64,000 bases of DNA from the NCBI RefSeq assembly GCF_018403245.1, contig NZ_BOSH01000010.1, positions 155,393 through 219,392 of the forward strand. Direction: 5' to 3'. The position numbers were made by a program, and so were the translations under genes. Origin of the DNA: Paenibacillus sp. J2TS4 (GTDB lineage: Bacteria; Bacillota; Bacilli; Paenibacillales; NBRC-103111). The notes under the pieces are model-generated. The model was not told the origin of the DNA, searched no databases, and was given only the letters and a program-made list of their open reading frames with translations. Shown one piece after another: positions 16,795-25,736 of this stretch (the stretch's first letter is position 1; each line of letters starts with the position of its first letter).

Positions 16795-16820
16795 ATATTG
16801 TATTGTAATGACATAATTAC
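16795..16820 (-). promoter_or_regulatory. Putative GntR operator (site C) upstream of the SDR gene
   Basis: TGTAATGACA at 16804-16813 shares its extended context (TTGTAATGACATAAT) with sites A and B near the first GntR gene. It lies between the galactitol-type dehydrogenase stop and the SDR start. Assignment rests on motif sharing only. Confidence 0.55.
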
Positions 16821-16885
16821 CCATAAATGATTTCTTCGGCACGACCTTCGTATCTTTTATCCAGTCCGCCTTATAAAAATCGGAT

Positions 16886-17935
16886 TTACTTTTCACTATC
16901 GATTAAGATCTTGGCTTTTACAAGGCCAGGTGTTTTGAACATTTTGAATGCATCTGCTATTTCACTTAAAGGAACTTTCTGGAAAATAAAGGAATCATCC
17001 AGCTTAAACTCGCCAGTATTAATATAATGAGCTGTCAGCTCCCACTCTTTACCGGGGAATTCCGAACTATAGGACATCCATGAGCCCGTCAAGTTGAATT
17101 CCTTACGATTGAGATTTTCCCATTCCTCTACGGTAAAGGAGATTTCCTTAGTAGGGGTCCCAATTAAACAGACTCCCCCTTTATTAGCCACCAATTCAAA
17201 GGACATTTTCATAGTAGCTGTATTTCCTGCTGTTTCGTAAACATAATCAAACCCTCTGCCATCGGTGAATGATTTGGCGTGTTCAATAAAACCCTCTTCC
17301 AAGGTATTAACGCACTCATCCGCTCCGAACTTTTTGGCAAGCCCCAATCGTTCATCACTAATATCAAATACAACTACTTTGCTTGCTCCAAAGATCTTCG
17401 CCCATTGCATGGTGAATAAACCGATCGTTCCCCCGCCTAGAATGGCCACTGTTCCCCCGGCCTTATAGTCTAATCGATTCAGTCCATGTAAGGCGACAGT
17501 AATCGGTTCGAAGAAGGCCCCATGCTCAAAGCTGATGGAATCGTCAAACTTCACAGCATTTTTTGCCGGCACAACGACATATTCGGCAAAGCTGCCAAAT
17601 TGTCTTGAACCAATAAAACTATAATGCTTGCAAAGAGCATAATCCCCTTTCTGGCAATCTTCACATTTGAAACATGGAACGAGAGGAACACCCGCTACTT
17701 TATCTCCCACTTTTAAGCTTTCTACACCTTCTCCGATTTCAGTAACGACACCGGAAAATTCATGCCCCAAAACATTCGGATAGTAATGAGATGCATCTCC
17801 ATTTACCCTTGGGAGGTCAGAACCGCATATTCCGGTATATTTCACTTTAATCAATACTTCTCCTGCTTTGGGAGAGGGCGTTGGAATATCTTCATATCTC
17901 AAATCCTCTCTAGCGTACAGTACTCCTGCTTTCAT
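16886..17935 (-). CDS. Zinc-dependent dehydrogenase, galactitol-1-phosphate 5-dehydrogenase-like
   Basis: A 349-residue MDR enzyme. Catalytic-zinc motifs are GICGSDLPRV and LGHEFSGVVTEIG, the structural-zinc cysteines are in PCFKCEDCQKGDYALC, and the Rossmann motif is VAILGGGTIGLFTMQ. The N-terminal region resembles GatD-type enzymes that oxidise a polyol (phosphate) to a ketose (phosphate). It lies 15 bp after an FGGY kinase gene and downstream of a class II aldolase gene, which fits a polyol to ketose to ketose-phosphate route. The exact substrate is inferred. Confidence 0.83.
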   Translation of the reverse strand: MKAGVLYAREDLRYEDIPTPSPKAGEVLIKVKYTGICGSDLPRVNGDASHYYPNVLGHEFSGVVTEIGEGVESLKVGDKVAGVPLVPCFKCEDCQKGDYALCKHYSFIGSRQFGSFAEYVVVPAKNAVKFDDSISFEHGAFFEPITVALHGLNRLDYKAGGTVAILGGGTIGLFTMQWAKIFGASKVVVFDISDERLGLAKKFGADECVNTLEEGFIEHAKSFTDGRGFDYVYETAGNTATMKMSFELVANKGGVCLIGTPTKEISFTVEEWENLNRKEFNLTGSWMSYSSEFPGKEWELTAHYINTGEFKLDDSFIFQKVPLSEIADAFKMFKTPGLVKAKILIDSEK

Positions 17936-17950
17936 GGTGAATTCACTCCC

Positions 17951-19450
17951 TTACATCTGCGAAAAATCTTTGCTGAAAGTGTGTTTTAAATTTTCATAGA
18001 GCTCTAAGTAAAGTTCCATTGATTTTTGATAAATTTTATGGTTCTCCATGTCAGGTTCTTGAACTCTCGTTATTTTGACCGTTTCCCCAACTGCTTCTTC
18101 AAAATGTTCATATAAGCCAACGCCTACTCCTGCCAAAAGTGCAGCCCCAAGCGTAGTGGCCGTATCTGAAGCAGGTACACTGATTCTGCATCCGGTAACG
18201 TCTGCATAAATCTGTACCCATAATTCGCTATTTGCAACTCCGCCCATTGCTCTAAAATCTAACTCACGGAGATTAACTCCAGCTTCTTCTGCTACTTTTA
18301 AATTATGTTGAACGGAGAAAACTACACCTTCCAAAGCGGCCCGAACCATATGTCCTTTCGTTTTATCGAAACCGAGCCCATAATACACAGCCTTGGCATC
18401 AGGGTTCCAAATCGGACAACGTTCACCAGCCATATAAGGCAGAAAAGTAACCCCATCTGACCCTGGCGGAACTTCTTCTGCCAGAGCGGTTAATTCATCA
18501 AAGGACTTTTCATCTCCGAACTGTTGTTTAAACCACCGTAATACTCCTCCGCCGCCAACGGTCCCTGCTTGCAGCAACCACAAATCCGGAACGACATGAG
18601 GGCCAAAGATTAATTGAGGATGTGCCATCGGCTGATCCTCACAAATACTGATCCCCCCTGCCTGTCCCCCTTGGATCTGGGTCTGTTTGGGAAGATAGAC
18701 ACCTGCCCCCAATGTTCCGCAGGCTGCATCCAGTCCGCCGGCGATAACCGGGGTACCCTCTGCCAGGGAGGTCAGCTCAGCCGCCTCTTTAGTCACTCTT
18801 CCTATAATGTCATGGCATTGATAAATATCCGGAACCTTATCAAGGGATAATCCCATTGCGTTGGCCAACTCTTCATCATAGGTACAAGTCTTGGTGTTAT
18901 AAAAATGCAATCCATAGTTTTGACATTTATCCGATGTCATGACACCGGTGAGTTTCATCCCTATATAACTATTGCTTTGCAAAAATTTATAGGTGTTATT
19001 ATAAATTTCAGGCATGGTTTCCTTAAACCATATCAATTTAGACGTAGTATATGCAGGTAGAAATGCGTTGCCGGCCACATCAAAAATCTTGTCGGCGCCT
19101 ATTTCATTTACGATACGGGCGGCAATGTCCTTTGAACGTGTATCCATCCAAATCGGTGTGTTAGATAAACAATTTCCATCCTTATCTACAGGTATGGCCG
19201 ACCAGCCTTGACCGGCAATTCCTATTCCAATGATTTCCGAGGATTCTATATTACCTTTAGCCAGGCAATCTTTAATTCCCAGGCAAACGCTGTTCCACCA
19301 TTCCTCCGGATTCTGTTCAACCCAGCCTGCTTTTGGATAGTAGATGTTGTATTCTTGACTGGATTGAGCTAACACCTCTCCTTTTTTGCTAAAAACAGCA
19401 ATTTTACATGCAGAGGTTCCAATATCAATTCCCAGTAGTAGGTTTTCCAT
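17951..19450 (-). CDS. FGGY family carbohydrate kinase (xylulokinase-like)
   Basis: A 499-residue sugar kinase. The first phosphate motif is GIDIGTSACKIAVF (residues ~6-19), the catalytic region is VIAGGLDAACGTLGAGV, and a C-terminal actin-fold motif is MGGVANSELWVQIYADV. The family phosphorylates ketoses such as xylulose, ribulose, tagatose or fuculose. GAGG lies 8 bp before the ATG at 19450, better than the ATG at 19468. It is encoded between the aldolase and dehydrogenase genes, so its product is probably the aldolase substrate or its precursor. Confidence 0.88.
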   Translation of the reverse strand: MENLLLGIDIGTSACKIAVFSKKGEVLAQSSQEYNIYYPKAGWVEQNPEEWWNSVCLGIKDCLAKGNIESSEIIGIGIAGQGWSAIPVDKDGNCLSNTPIWMDTRSKDIAARIVNEIGADKIFDVAGNAFLPAYTTSKLIWFKETMPEIYNNTYKFLQSNSYIGMKLTGVMTSDKCQNYGLHFYNTKTCTYDEELANAMGLSLDKVPDIYQCHDIIGRVTKEAAELTSLAEGTPVIAGGLDAACGTLGAGVYLPKQTQIQGGQAGGISICEDQPMAHPQLIFGPHVVPDLWLLQAGTVGGGGVLRWFKQQFGDEKSFDELTALAEEVPPGSDGVTFLPYMAGERCPIWNPDAKAVYYGLGFDKTKGHMVRAALEGVVFSVQHNLKVAEEAGVNLRELDFRAMGGVANSELWVQIYADVTGCRISVPASDTATTLGAALLAGVGVGLYEHFEEAVGETVKITRVQEPDMENHKIYQKSMELYLELYENLKHTFSKDFSQM

Positions 19451-19474
19451 CTCGACGGCCTCTTTCATCCTTCA

Positions 19475-20326
19475 CTAATTAGCTTTTCCGACACTTCCGC
19501 ATATTTTCAGCTTATCCATTGCCATTTGCTTAACTTTTTCTCGTCCCACTGAAGTAAATTTTTTCGGGTCTATAATATCCGGTGTTTCGGATAAGGCCTG
19601 TTTGACTCCTTCCGTAAATGCGATCCGAAGCTCTGTAGCATAATTCACCTTACGAATCCCTCTTTTAATACATGCCTGGATCGATTCTTCGGATAAACCG
19701 GAGCCTCCATGCAACACTAAAGGTATATTTACTGCTTCGCTTATTTCGCTTAAACGCTCCAGATCCAACTTGGGGACTCCTTTATATACGCCATGGGACG
19801 TCCCAATGGCTACAGCTAAAGAAGTTACCTTGGTTCTTTCCACAAATTCTTTGGCTTCTAATGATTCTGTTAACCCGCCATCCCCGCCATCGATATCATC
19901 TTCTTTGCCGCCTACTTTGCCAAGTTCGGCTTCCACAGAGATTCCGGAAGGAGCACAGGCGTCTACGACCCTTTGCGACAGGCTAATGTTATCCTCAAAC
20001 GCTTCATGAGAGCCATCGATCATAATCGATGTATACCCTGCTCTCAAGGCTTGCATCGCTAGTTCATAACTATTCCCATGATCTAAATGAAGGGCAATCG
20101 GAACGGTCGCGCCATCTGCACCCGCCTTAGCCAGAGCGTGAAAGTAAGCAAAATTCGCATATTGAACCGTTTTAGCAGATGTCTGCAGGATAACAGGGGA
20201 TTTTAATTCCTCCGCCGCTTCTACTACCGCCTGGACCATCTCCAAATTTTCTACGTTAAAGGCAGCTATGGCATATCCTCTCTTCTCTGCATCCTTAAAC
20301 ATTTGTTCTGTGGTAACTAAGGGCAT
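19475..20326 (-). CDS. Class II fructose/tagatose-bisphosphate aldolase family protein
   Basis: A 283-residue zinc aldolase (KbaY/GatY/FbaA family). The zinc and catalytic histidines are in LHLDHG, the Asp/Glu region in AELGKVGGKEDD, and further ligands in IGTSHGVYKG and LHGGSGLS. It cleaves a ketose (bis)phosphate to DHAP plus an aldehyde. Placed upstream of an FGGY kinase and a galactitol-type dehydrogenase, it is likely specific for a rare ketose phosphate rather than glycolytic. RBS GAGGAAG precedes the ATG. Confidence 0.87.
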   Translation of the reverse strand: MPLVTTEQMFKDAEKRGYAIAAFNVENLEMVQAVVEAAEELKSPVILQTSAKTVQYANFAYFHALAKAGADGATVPIALHLDHGNSYELAMQALRAGYTSIMIDGSHEAFEDNISLSQRVVDACAPSGISVEAELGKVGGKEDDIDGGDGGLTESLEAKEFVERTKVTSLAVAIGTSHGVYKGVPKLDLERLSEISEAVNIPLVLHGGSGLSEESIQACIKRGIRKVNYATELRIAFTEGVKQALSETPDIIDPKKFTSVGREKVKQMAMDKLKICGSVGKAN

Positions 20327-20650
20327 AATGTTTATCTTCCTCTCTGTCAGCTGTTACCAACCTGATTGAATATATTGTTCTATCTAAATATGTGGCACTA
20401 AAGAAAGGGATCATTCCGTTCCAAAGGAAAGTGCCTCCGAAGCTTCAAACATCATACTCTCTCCCCAAAAAGTGAAGATGAGCTTCGAAGCGATTCCAGG
20501 TACTTTTCGGGGACCCCGAAACCAACAGATTCCTTATTTATTAATTGGGCCTACGGATGGTAGGAATACAAAGCCAAAACTCGCCCTGGAAGCATCTTTC
20601 CTTCTCCTCTCCATGATCTATGAATTCTTTAGTTCAATATATATCTATCT
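20327..20650 (-). other. Intergenic region with a perfect 17-bp palindrome
   Basis: No gene is seen in these 324 bp. TTTCGGGGACCCCGAAA (20505-20521) is a perfect palindrome around one base. Imperfect inverted copies of a GAAGCTTCGGAGG-like segment lie at about 20430-20450 and 20481-20495. This may be a transcript-end structure for the kinase at 20651 or a small dispersed intergenic repeat. The aldolase promoter must lie here but was not pinned down. Confidence 0.4.
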
Positions 20651-22171
20651 TTACTTCGACATTTTGGCGAAGACATCTCTCAGTGCAAAGTAGCAGTCGT
20701 CAAAAAGCTCCTTGACCGGATGATAGGCTGTAACTGCCTCCGGGTCGGGCGTATGCACATGATTAATTTCCAGGAAATTATGAATGACATTGAAATCCTT
20801 ATACAAGCCTACACCGACGCCGCCTGTTACGGCTGCCCCCATGGAGCCTGCTTCTTCCAGCACATTCGGAACCATCACCTTGGCGTTATAGATATCGGCC
20901 ATCATTTGACGCCAAACCGCACCTTTGGCTCCGCCGCCAATGACAATCATCTCTTCTATATCCACCTGCTTACGGAGAATTTCCAAAATAATGGAGAGAT
21001 TCATGGTTACGCCCTCGAGAACGCTCCTCATCAGATCTCCCCGTTCATTTTCCGATTTTAGGCCTATAAAAGCACCTTTCGCTTCTGCATCCCATCTCGG
21101 AGCTCTTTCCCCGAGAAGATACGGGAGGAAAATGACCCCATTCGAGCCGACAGGAGATTTTTCAATTTGTGCATTCATATAATCATAAGCGGATTGGCCA
21201 TTCACTTCGGCTTCATGCATTTCAAATCGGCCGATTGTATTTTTCAACCAATGGTATGCCCCGCCGGCCGTTTGCATGGTTCCGTTCGGGGCATATAATC
21301 CGGGAACGATATGTGCCCATGTAACTGTACGCATTTCATCATCGAAAATCGGTTTTTCCGAAGCGGTCGTAATCCAAGCCGATGTTCCTAAGGAGCAATA
21401 GGTTTTGCCCGGACTTATTGATCCCGCACCAACACTTGCCGTTACGCCGTCACCGCCGCCGAGAACGACTGGTGTTCCTTCGGCTAACCCGGTAGCTTCC
21501 GCCGCTTTCTTGGTTACTCCTCCGGCTACAAAGGTTGAAGGCTTTAATTCAGGCAGCTTATCCGGGTCTATTCCGGCATATTCGATAATCTCGTCCGACC
21601 ATTTCAAATTCACCAAATCAAAGCACCCATTACTGTTGCCATCTGAATAATCTGTATAGAAATTCCCTGTCAGGCGAGCTACAATGAAATCCTTGGCATT
21701 TAATGTTTTATAGGTTTGCTCGTATATTTCCGGTTGATTATCCCGGATCCACATCAGTTTCTGAATCCCGTAGGATGCCGTATTACGATGCCCTACGATA
21801 TGGTAAAAATCATTTTGAGTAATGTGATTTTCAATTTGTGCGACCTGTTTCTGAGCACGTTGGTCCGCCCAAATAATAGCCTTCCTTAAAGGGTCCCCAT
21901 TTCTATCTACACAAAGACAGCCCATCATTTGCCCGCTGAAACTGACAACGGCAATATCCGAAGGAGGGATACCTAATGATCCAATTAACTTCTTGCTTGT
22001 AACACAGACGGCATTCCACCAATCCTCTGCATCCTGCTCAGCCCAAGTGCCGTTGAAATAGTCTGTATTATAGGAAGCGACATGACTTCCAATCATTTTG
22101 CCGTCTTGAGCAAACAAAGTTGCCTTATTCCCCGACGTGCCTAAATCATGGGCTAAAATATATTTTGTCAT
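20651..22171 (-). CDS. FGGY family carbohydrate kinase (second copy)
   Basis: A 506-residue kinase with AHDLGTSGNKATLF near the N-terminus, VLGGGDGVTASVGAG in the middle and IGGGAKGAVWRQMMADI near the C-terminus. It is clearly distinct from the kinase at 17951, so the island can phosphorylate two ketoses or two steps. The ATG at 22171 has GGGGTGTGA upstream; an in-frame TTG at 22192 is less likely. It lies downstream of the second GntR/UTRA gene (59-bp gap) on the same strand. Confidence 0.87.
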   Translation of the reverse strand: MTKYILAHDLGTSGNKATLFAQDGKMIGSHVASYNTDYFNGTWAEQDAEDWWNAVCVTSKKLIGSLGIPPSDIAVVSFSGQMMGCLCVDRNGDPLRKAIIWADQRAQKQVAQIENHITQNDFYHIVGHRNTASYGIQKLMWIRDNQPEIYEQTYKTLNAKDFIVARLTGNFYTDYSDGNSNGCFDLVNLKWSDEIIEYAGIDPDKLPELKPSTFVAGGVTKKAAEATGLAEGTPVVLGGGDGVTASVGAGSISPGKTYCSLGTSAWITTASEKPIFDDEMRTVTWAHIVPGLYAPNGTMQTAGGAYHWLKNTIGRFEMHEAEVNGQSAYDYMNAQIEKSPVGSNGVIFLPYLLGERAPRWDAEAKGAFIGLKSENERGDLMRSVLEGVTMNLSIILEILRKQVDIEEMIVIGGGAKGAVWRQMMADIYNAKVMVPNVLEEAGSMGAAVTGGVGVGLYKDFNVIHNFLEINHVHTPDPEAVTAYHPVKELFDDCYFALRDVFAKMSK

Positions 22172-22230
22172 CCATTCACACCCCGGATCCAATTCATAAG
22201 TCTAAGTCTGTAACCATCCGATGATACGGA

Positions 22231-23001
22231 TTATTTGGATTGATTATTCTGATTTGCGGATATAGTCACCTCGAACCGGTTTCTGTCCCCGCGATATCTG
22301 GCTAGAGAATACTCTATCGGCACGTCATACATATTGTAACCAACCGAAATAAATTGCTGGATCGCCTGGCCTCTGCTAAGATTCAGATGTTTTATATCAT
22401 AATCTTCCGCATCAACGGCTTCTATTAAACGGCGAATTTTATAGATTTGAGTATCATCATGTGATGCTAGAACAGGATACAATGACTCCTTCGATAAATC
22501 ATGATCCAAAACAAAACTGCATTTTTCATATGGAAGATAAGTCTTCACCATCACAATAGGCTCATCATCCGCAAACCGTTGACGGTGAATATAGATGACC
22601 TTGTCCTTCGGCTGCAGTTTGAGTTGATTCGCCACATATTCGGTAGGTTCGACCACTTCAAAGTCAAGCAATTCTGTGTGAGGAGTTCTGCCTAACTGAG
22701 CAATTTGATCATTAAAAGAACCTAAAGCTTGAATGAAGCTTTGCTCAATTTTGGGCTTGGCTACAAATGTGCCTTTGCTTTTCACACGATATAACCAGCC
22801 CTCTTGAACCAGCTCGGTTATCGCTTGTCTTACTGTGGTACGGCTAATTTGAAACATATGGCTCAGGTCATTTTCCGTTGGAATCATGCTTCCAATCTTG
22901 TAGCGGCCCTCTTTAATCTCTGATAATATAAGCTCCTTTAGCTGAAAATATAATGGTATAGGCACAGACTTATCCAATTGCAAATTTCTCAATATCATCA
23001 T
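22231..23001 (-). CDS. GntR family regulator, HutC/UTRA subfamily (second copy)
   Basis: A ~256-residue paralogue of the regulator at 3990. It has an N-terminal winged helix (MIPTENDLSHMFQISRTTVRQ) and a UTRA domain ending IEYSLARYRGDRNRFEV. The shared KAKGTF/KSKGTF and SLAKYRGDRN/SLARYRGDRN segments show common descent. GAGGGA sits so close to the first two ATGs (23001, 22998) that a TTG at 22992 could be the real start. It is divergent from the epimerase gene at 23320 across a region containing two palindromes. Confidence 0.87.
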   Translation of the reverse strand: MMILRNLQLDKSVPIPLYFQLKELILSEIKEGRYKIGSMIPTENDLSHMFQISRTTVRQAITELVQEGWLYRVKSKGTFVAKPKIEQSFIQALGSFNDQIAQLGRTPHTELLDFEVVEPTEYVANQLKLQPKDKVIYIHRQRFADDEPIVMVKTYLPYEKCSFVLDHDLSKESLYPVLASHDDTQIYKIRRLIEAVDAEDYDIKHLNLSRGQAIQQFISVGYNMYDVPIEYSLARYRGDRNRFEVTISANQNNQSK

Positions 23002-23180
23002 TCCCTCGTTTTCCCATAATATTAAAGCCCTTTCTTAAAAGCCCAAGCATAATTAAGTTATCCTTATAGCGGTCCTTGCTACCTCTAATTGTATACTATT
23101 ACTTTGTAAAATAATTAGCTCTTCCCTTGACAGATCACTTTAAAACTTCTTATTATTTAATCATCATATTAATATTACAT

Positions 23181-23198
23181 TGTCACTATATAGTAACA
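23181..23198. promoter_or_regulatory. Palindrome between divergent GntR and epimerase genes
   Basis: TGTCACTATATAGTAACA is an 18-bp palindrome with one mismatched pair. It lies between the two divergent starts and is a likely GntR operator. It shares TGT...ACA ends with sites A-D but has a longer centre. Confidence 0.5.
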
Positions 23199-23234
23199 TA
23201 GATAAATAATGAATTCAATTGCGAGTCATTGAAT

Positions 23235-23278
23235 TTGAAAACCGTTTCATGATGGTATGTTAAGATTTGTAAGTTACA
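23235..23278 (+). promoter_or_regulatory. Epimerase promoter with cre-like site and palindrome
   Basis: -35 TTGAAA (23235-23240), 17-bp spacer, -10-like TGTTAA (23258-23263). TGAAAACCGTTTCA (23236-23249) matches the cre pattern with one mismatch and overlaps the -35. TGTAAGTTACA (23268-23278) is an 11-bp palindrome just past the -10. The order of elements is the same as at the importer promoter (15231-15290). Confidence 0.62.
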
Positions 23279-23319
23279 TTTAATATACACTCAATTCCAC
23301 TATATTGGAGGCATTAATA

Positions 23320-24189
23320 ATGAAATTTGGAACATATTTTGCTTATTGGGAGCAAAGCTGGGATACAGATTATATTCAATATGTTAAAAAAGTGGCGGAC
23401 CTCGGCTTTGACGTTTTAGAAGTAGGAGCTGCAGGGATCGTCCATATGTCTGACGAAGATCTATACGCTTTAAAGTCTGAAGCCGAGAAATACAATATCA
23501 CTCTAACTGCCGGTATTGGACTTCCCAAAGAATACGATGTTTCTTCACAGGATGAGAACGTTCGCCTAAACGGCATTGCCTTTATGAAAAAGATTTTGGA
23601 TGCCCTGCATAAAACTGGAATAAAGGCCATCGGCGGCACCATCTATTCCTATTGGCCTGCTGATTATTCTGCACCTATTAATAAACCGGCCGCTCGGGAA
23701 CAAAGTATCAAGAGTATGCAGGAATTAGCAGACTATGCGGCCCAATATGACATCACCTTGTTAGTGGAAACTCTTAACCGTTTTGAGCAATTTCTAGTTA
23801 ATGATGCGAAAGAAGCGGTTGAATATGTTAAAGATGTTAATAAAGATAATGTTAAAGTAATGCTGGACAGTTTCCACATGAACATTGAAGAAGATTATAT
23901 GGGCGATGCCATTAGATATACGGGTGACTATTTAGGGCATTTCCACATTGGCGAATGTAATCGTAAAGTTCCTGGCAAGGGCCATATGCCTTGGGCAGAA
24001 ATGGGGCAGGCCCTTCGTGACATCAATTATGATGGATACGTAGTGATGGAGCCTTTTGTTCGACCGGGGGGAATTGTAGGGGCTGATATTAAAGTTTGGA
24101 GAGACCTCTCGGATCATGCGGACGAAGCGAAATTAGATGCCGATATTAAAGCATCACTTGAATTTGTAAAAAAGGAATTTTTGAGATAG
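23320..24189 (+). CDS. D-psicose/D-tagatose 3-epimerase family ketose epimerase
   Basis: A 289-residue TIM-barrel sugar epimerase. Metal ligands are seen in LLVETLNRFE (Glu), VMLDSFHMNIEED (Asp), GHFHIGECNR (His) and VVMEPFV (Glu). The start (MKFGTYFAYWEQSWDTDY) and the CNRKVPGKGHMPW segment strongly resemble clostridial D-psicose 3-epimerase. It interconverts ketoses at C3, for example fructose/allulose or tagatose/sorbose. GGAGG is 8 bp before the ATG at 23320. It probably routes the island's ketose into a form one of the kinases accepts. Confidence 0.9.
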   Translation: MKFGTYFAYWEQSWDTDYIQYVKKVADLGFDVLEVGAAGIVHMSDEDLYALKSEAEKYNITLTAGIGLPKEYDVSSQDENVRLNGIAFMKKILDALHKTGIKAIGGTIYSYWPADYSAPINKPAAREQSIKSMQELADYAAQYDITLLVETLNRFEQFLVNDAKEAVEYVKDVNKDNVKVMLDSFHMNIEEDYMGDAIRYTGDYLGHFHIGECNRKVPGKGHMPWAEMGQALRDINYDGYVVMEPFVRPGGIVGADIKVWRDLSDHADEAKLDADIKASLEFVKKEFLR

Positions 24190-24208
24190 TCACCATAATA
24201 GAGTGCAA

Positions 24209-24247
24209 GGGGACCAACCACCAACTTTAGGCAGGAAGGTCCCCTTA
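24209..24247. terminator. Stem-loop after the epimerase gene
   Basis: AAGGGGACC pairs with GGTCCCCTT around a ~20-nt loop. It lies between the convergent epimerase (+) and deacylase (-) genes. No T-run is obvious, so termination is likely but not certain. Confidence 0.55.
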
Positions 24248-24422
24248 TGATGGGAATCTCTGCAGACTTATAAACATTCAATCCAGTCATGTCCTTCCGG
24301 AAATTGAAGGTTTAGGGACGATTTCAGCCATGCCCCCGCATTTTAGAAAAGAGAGAGTGGGTTTCCTATACGGATAAAGGCATCCAATTATATAGATCGT
24401 CTCTCAAAGTTTTCCTCCCCTA

Positions 24423-24884
24423 TCATTTTCTTATTCTAACTACAGTCCCCTGGTTGGCTTGCATCAACTCGCTCACACTTATTTTTACCAATGAAAGGAT
24501 AGAACCTCCGCCTGTGTATACATACTCTAACTCGGTTACTTTCGGGTCAATCAAGAAGATCGCGTCATAGCCAAAAGACGGAACCCCTCCGGCTGGATAA
24601 CCCGTACCTTTGAGAACTTCGTCTTCTTCGGCCAATCGAGGCCGGCCTATGTTTAATGCTTTGCCTACCCTTGACGTACTTGCCCTATCCTCACCTTTGA
24701 CAATCGATACAATTAAACGGCCGTCGTCATCCATCATACAAATATTTTTAACAAACTCGTCTACTGCGCCGTTAACAGCCTTCGCAGCTTCCTCCACAGT
24801 GTGGCAAGATTCATTCAATTCAAGATGTTCTGCATTTATATTATTTTTATGCATATATTCCTTGATCTTTTTATTATAGTCCAA
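24423..24884 (-). CDS. YbaK/ProX-type aminoacyl-tRNA deacylase
   Basis: A 153-residue single-domain protein of the YbaK/EbsC editing family, with the N-terminal SCHTVEEAAKAV, the conserved lysine in VDEFVKNICMMDDDG, and GGVPSFGY near residue 108. Family members hydrolyse mischarged aminoacyl-tRNA (for example Cys- or Ala-tRNA-Pro). It starts with TTG, with AGGAGG 9 bp upstream. It appears monocistronic and unrelated to the sugar island. Which mischarged tRNA it edits cannot be told. Confidence 0.82.
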   Translation of the reverse strand: MDYNKKIKEYMHKNNINAEHLELNESCHTVEEAAKAVNGAVDEFVKNICMMDDDGRLIVSIVKGEDRASTSRVGKALNIGRPRLAEEDEVLKGTGYPAGGVPSFGYDAIFLIDPKVTELEYVYTGGGSILSLVKISVSELMQANQGTVVRIRK

Positions 24885-24918
24885 TTGAAATTCCTCCTTT
24901 ATTCAGTCCTATCAATAC

Positions 24919-25097
24919 CGTTATCTATAATGGTTACGCGAAGGACGGAGTTTTTTTGCATGCATGGCACTAAGATGGCGGCAATGTTATTTGCTGTACG
25001 GAACGAGTCCTGGTCGTAGCATGGGATAGCTGAAAAACCGTATTTGCCGGCAATCACAAAACCCCATTTTGAATAAAGAATTCATCAAAATGGAGTT
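24919..25097 (+). pseudogene. Decayed partial copy of the 3' end of the beta-lactamase-family gene
   Basis: This segment aligns with the end of the intact gene at 26799-27818. Shared blocks include GGTTACGCGAA with GGACGGAGTTTTT, AATGTTATTTGCTGTA and CCTGGTCGTAGC, in the same order. The hairpin after the intact gene is also shared (CCATTTTGAATAAAGA, then TTCATCAAAATGGAGTT at 25081-25097). Small indels break the frame, and ~80 bp between the coding part and the hairpin are missing. It is a relic of a tandem duplication. Confidence 0.8.
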
Positions 25098-25171
25098 AAG
25101 TTTTTAAAGGAAGTATTAAATCTGCAGGTTTACCAAATTGTAGCCCAGCATACCTTTGCTTGAATAAGATT

Positions 25172-25471
25172 CTACTTTCTAATTCTTACAAGGCGAAATA
25201 TGCTTAGTAATAAGAATAACACGCTTAGAACCCACAAGATCCCTGCGATTGTCAGATTAAACGACGCTTCCTCCGACCCCGTAGTATTTATCGCCATGAG
25301 CAGGCTATATCCCGCAAAGGTGAATAAAGCCAGATAAATGATGATGTAAACAAATGAACGTGCATCAAATTTATGGTTTAACCAAAGACCAATCACAAAA
25401 ATAAACTGCGTTGCCATTACACTTCCGAATCCCCAATTCAACATTTTGTAAACCTCTTCTTTTAAAAGCAT
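25172..25471 (-). CDS. Small integral membrane protein, hypothetical
   Basis: About 99 residues with three hydrophobic helices: ATQFIFVIGLWLNH, VYIIIYLALFTFAGYSLLMA and AGILWVLSVLFLLLSIF. It ends in a basic RLVRIRK tail, so the C-terminus is probably cytosolic. Two starts fit: ATG 25471 (GGAGG 10 bp upstream) and ATG 25444 (GAGG 8 bp upstream), the latter giving 90 residues. It lies between the beta-lactamase relic and the MerR promoter. No family or function recognised. Confidence 0.55.
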   Translation of the reverse strand: MLLKEEVYKMLNWGFGSVMATQFIFVIGLWLNHKFDARSFVYIIIYLALFTFAGYSLLMAINTTGSEEASFNLTIAGILWVLSVLFLLLSIFRLVRIRK

Positions 25472-25736
25472 ATTGGGCATTCCTCCGTTTGGAATGATTC
25501 CTTCTTTCATTAACTTGCCTTTAATATAAGATTTATTTTTTCACCATATATTTCACCACAATATGGCCTTAGGAATAACCGGACTGGTGGTAATTAACAA
25601 TCGTTTATATCCTGATTGACCTCTGTACACAATACTATAACATAAGCACACTAATATTGGAGGTTTTTGTTGTTACCCTGTACCGGGCTGGGTTGCAGCC
25701 GGGCCGCGGTGTTGAAGTTATGTTTTTATTTTGCCG

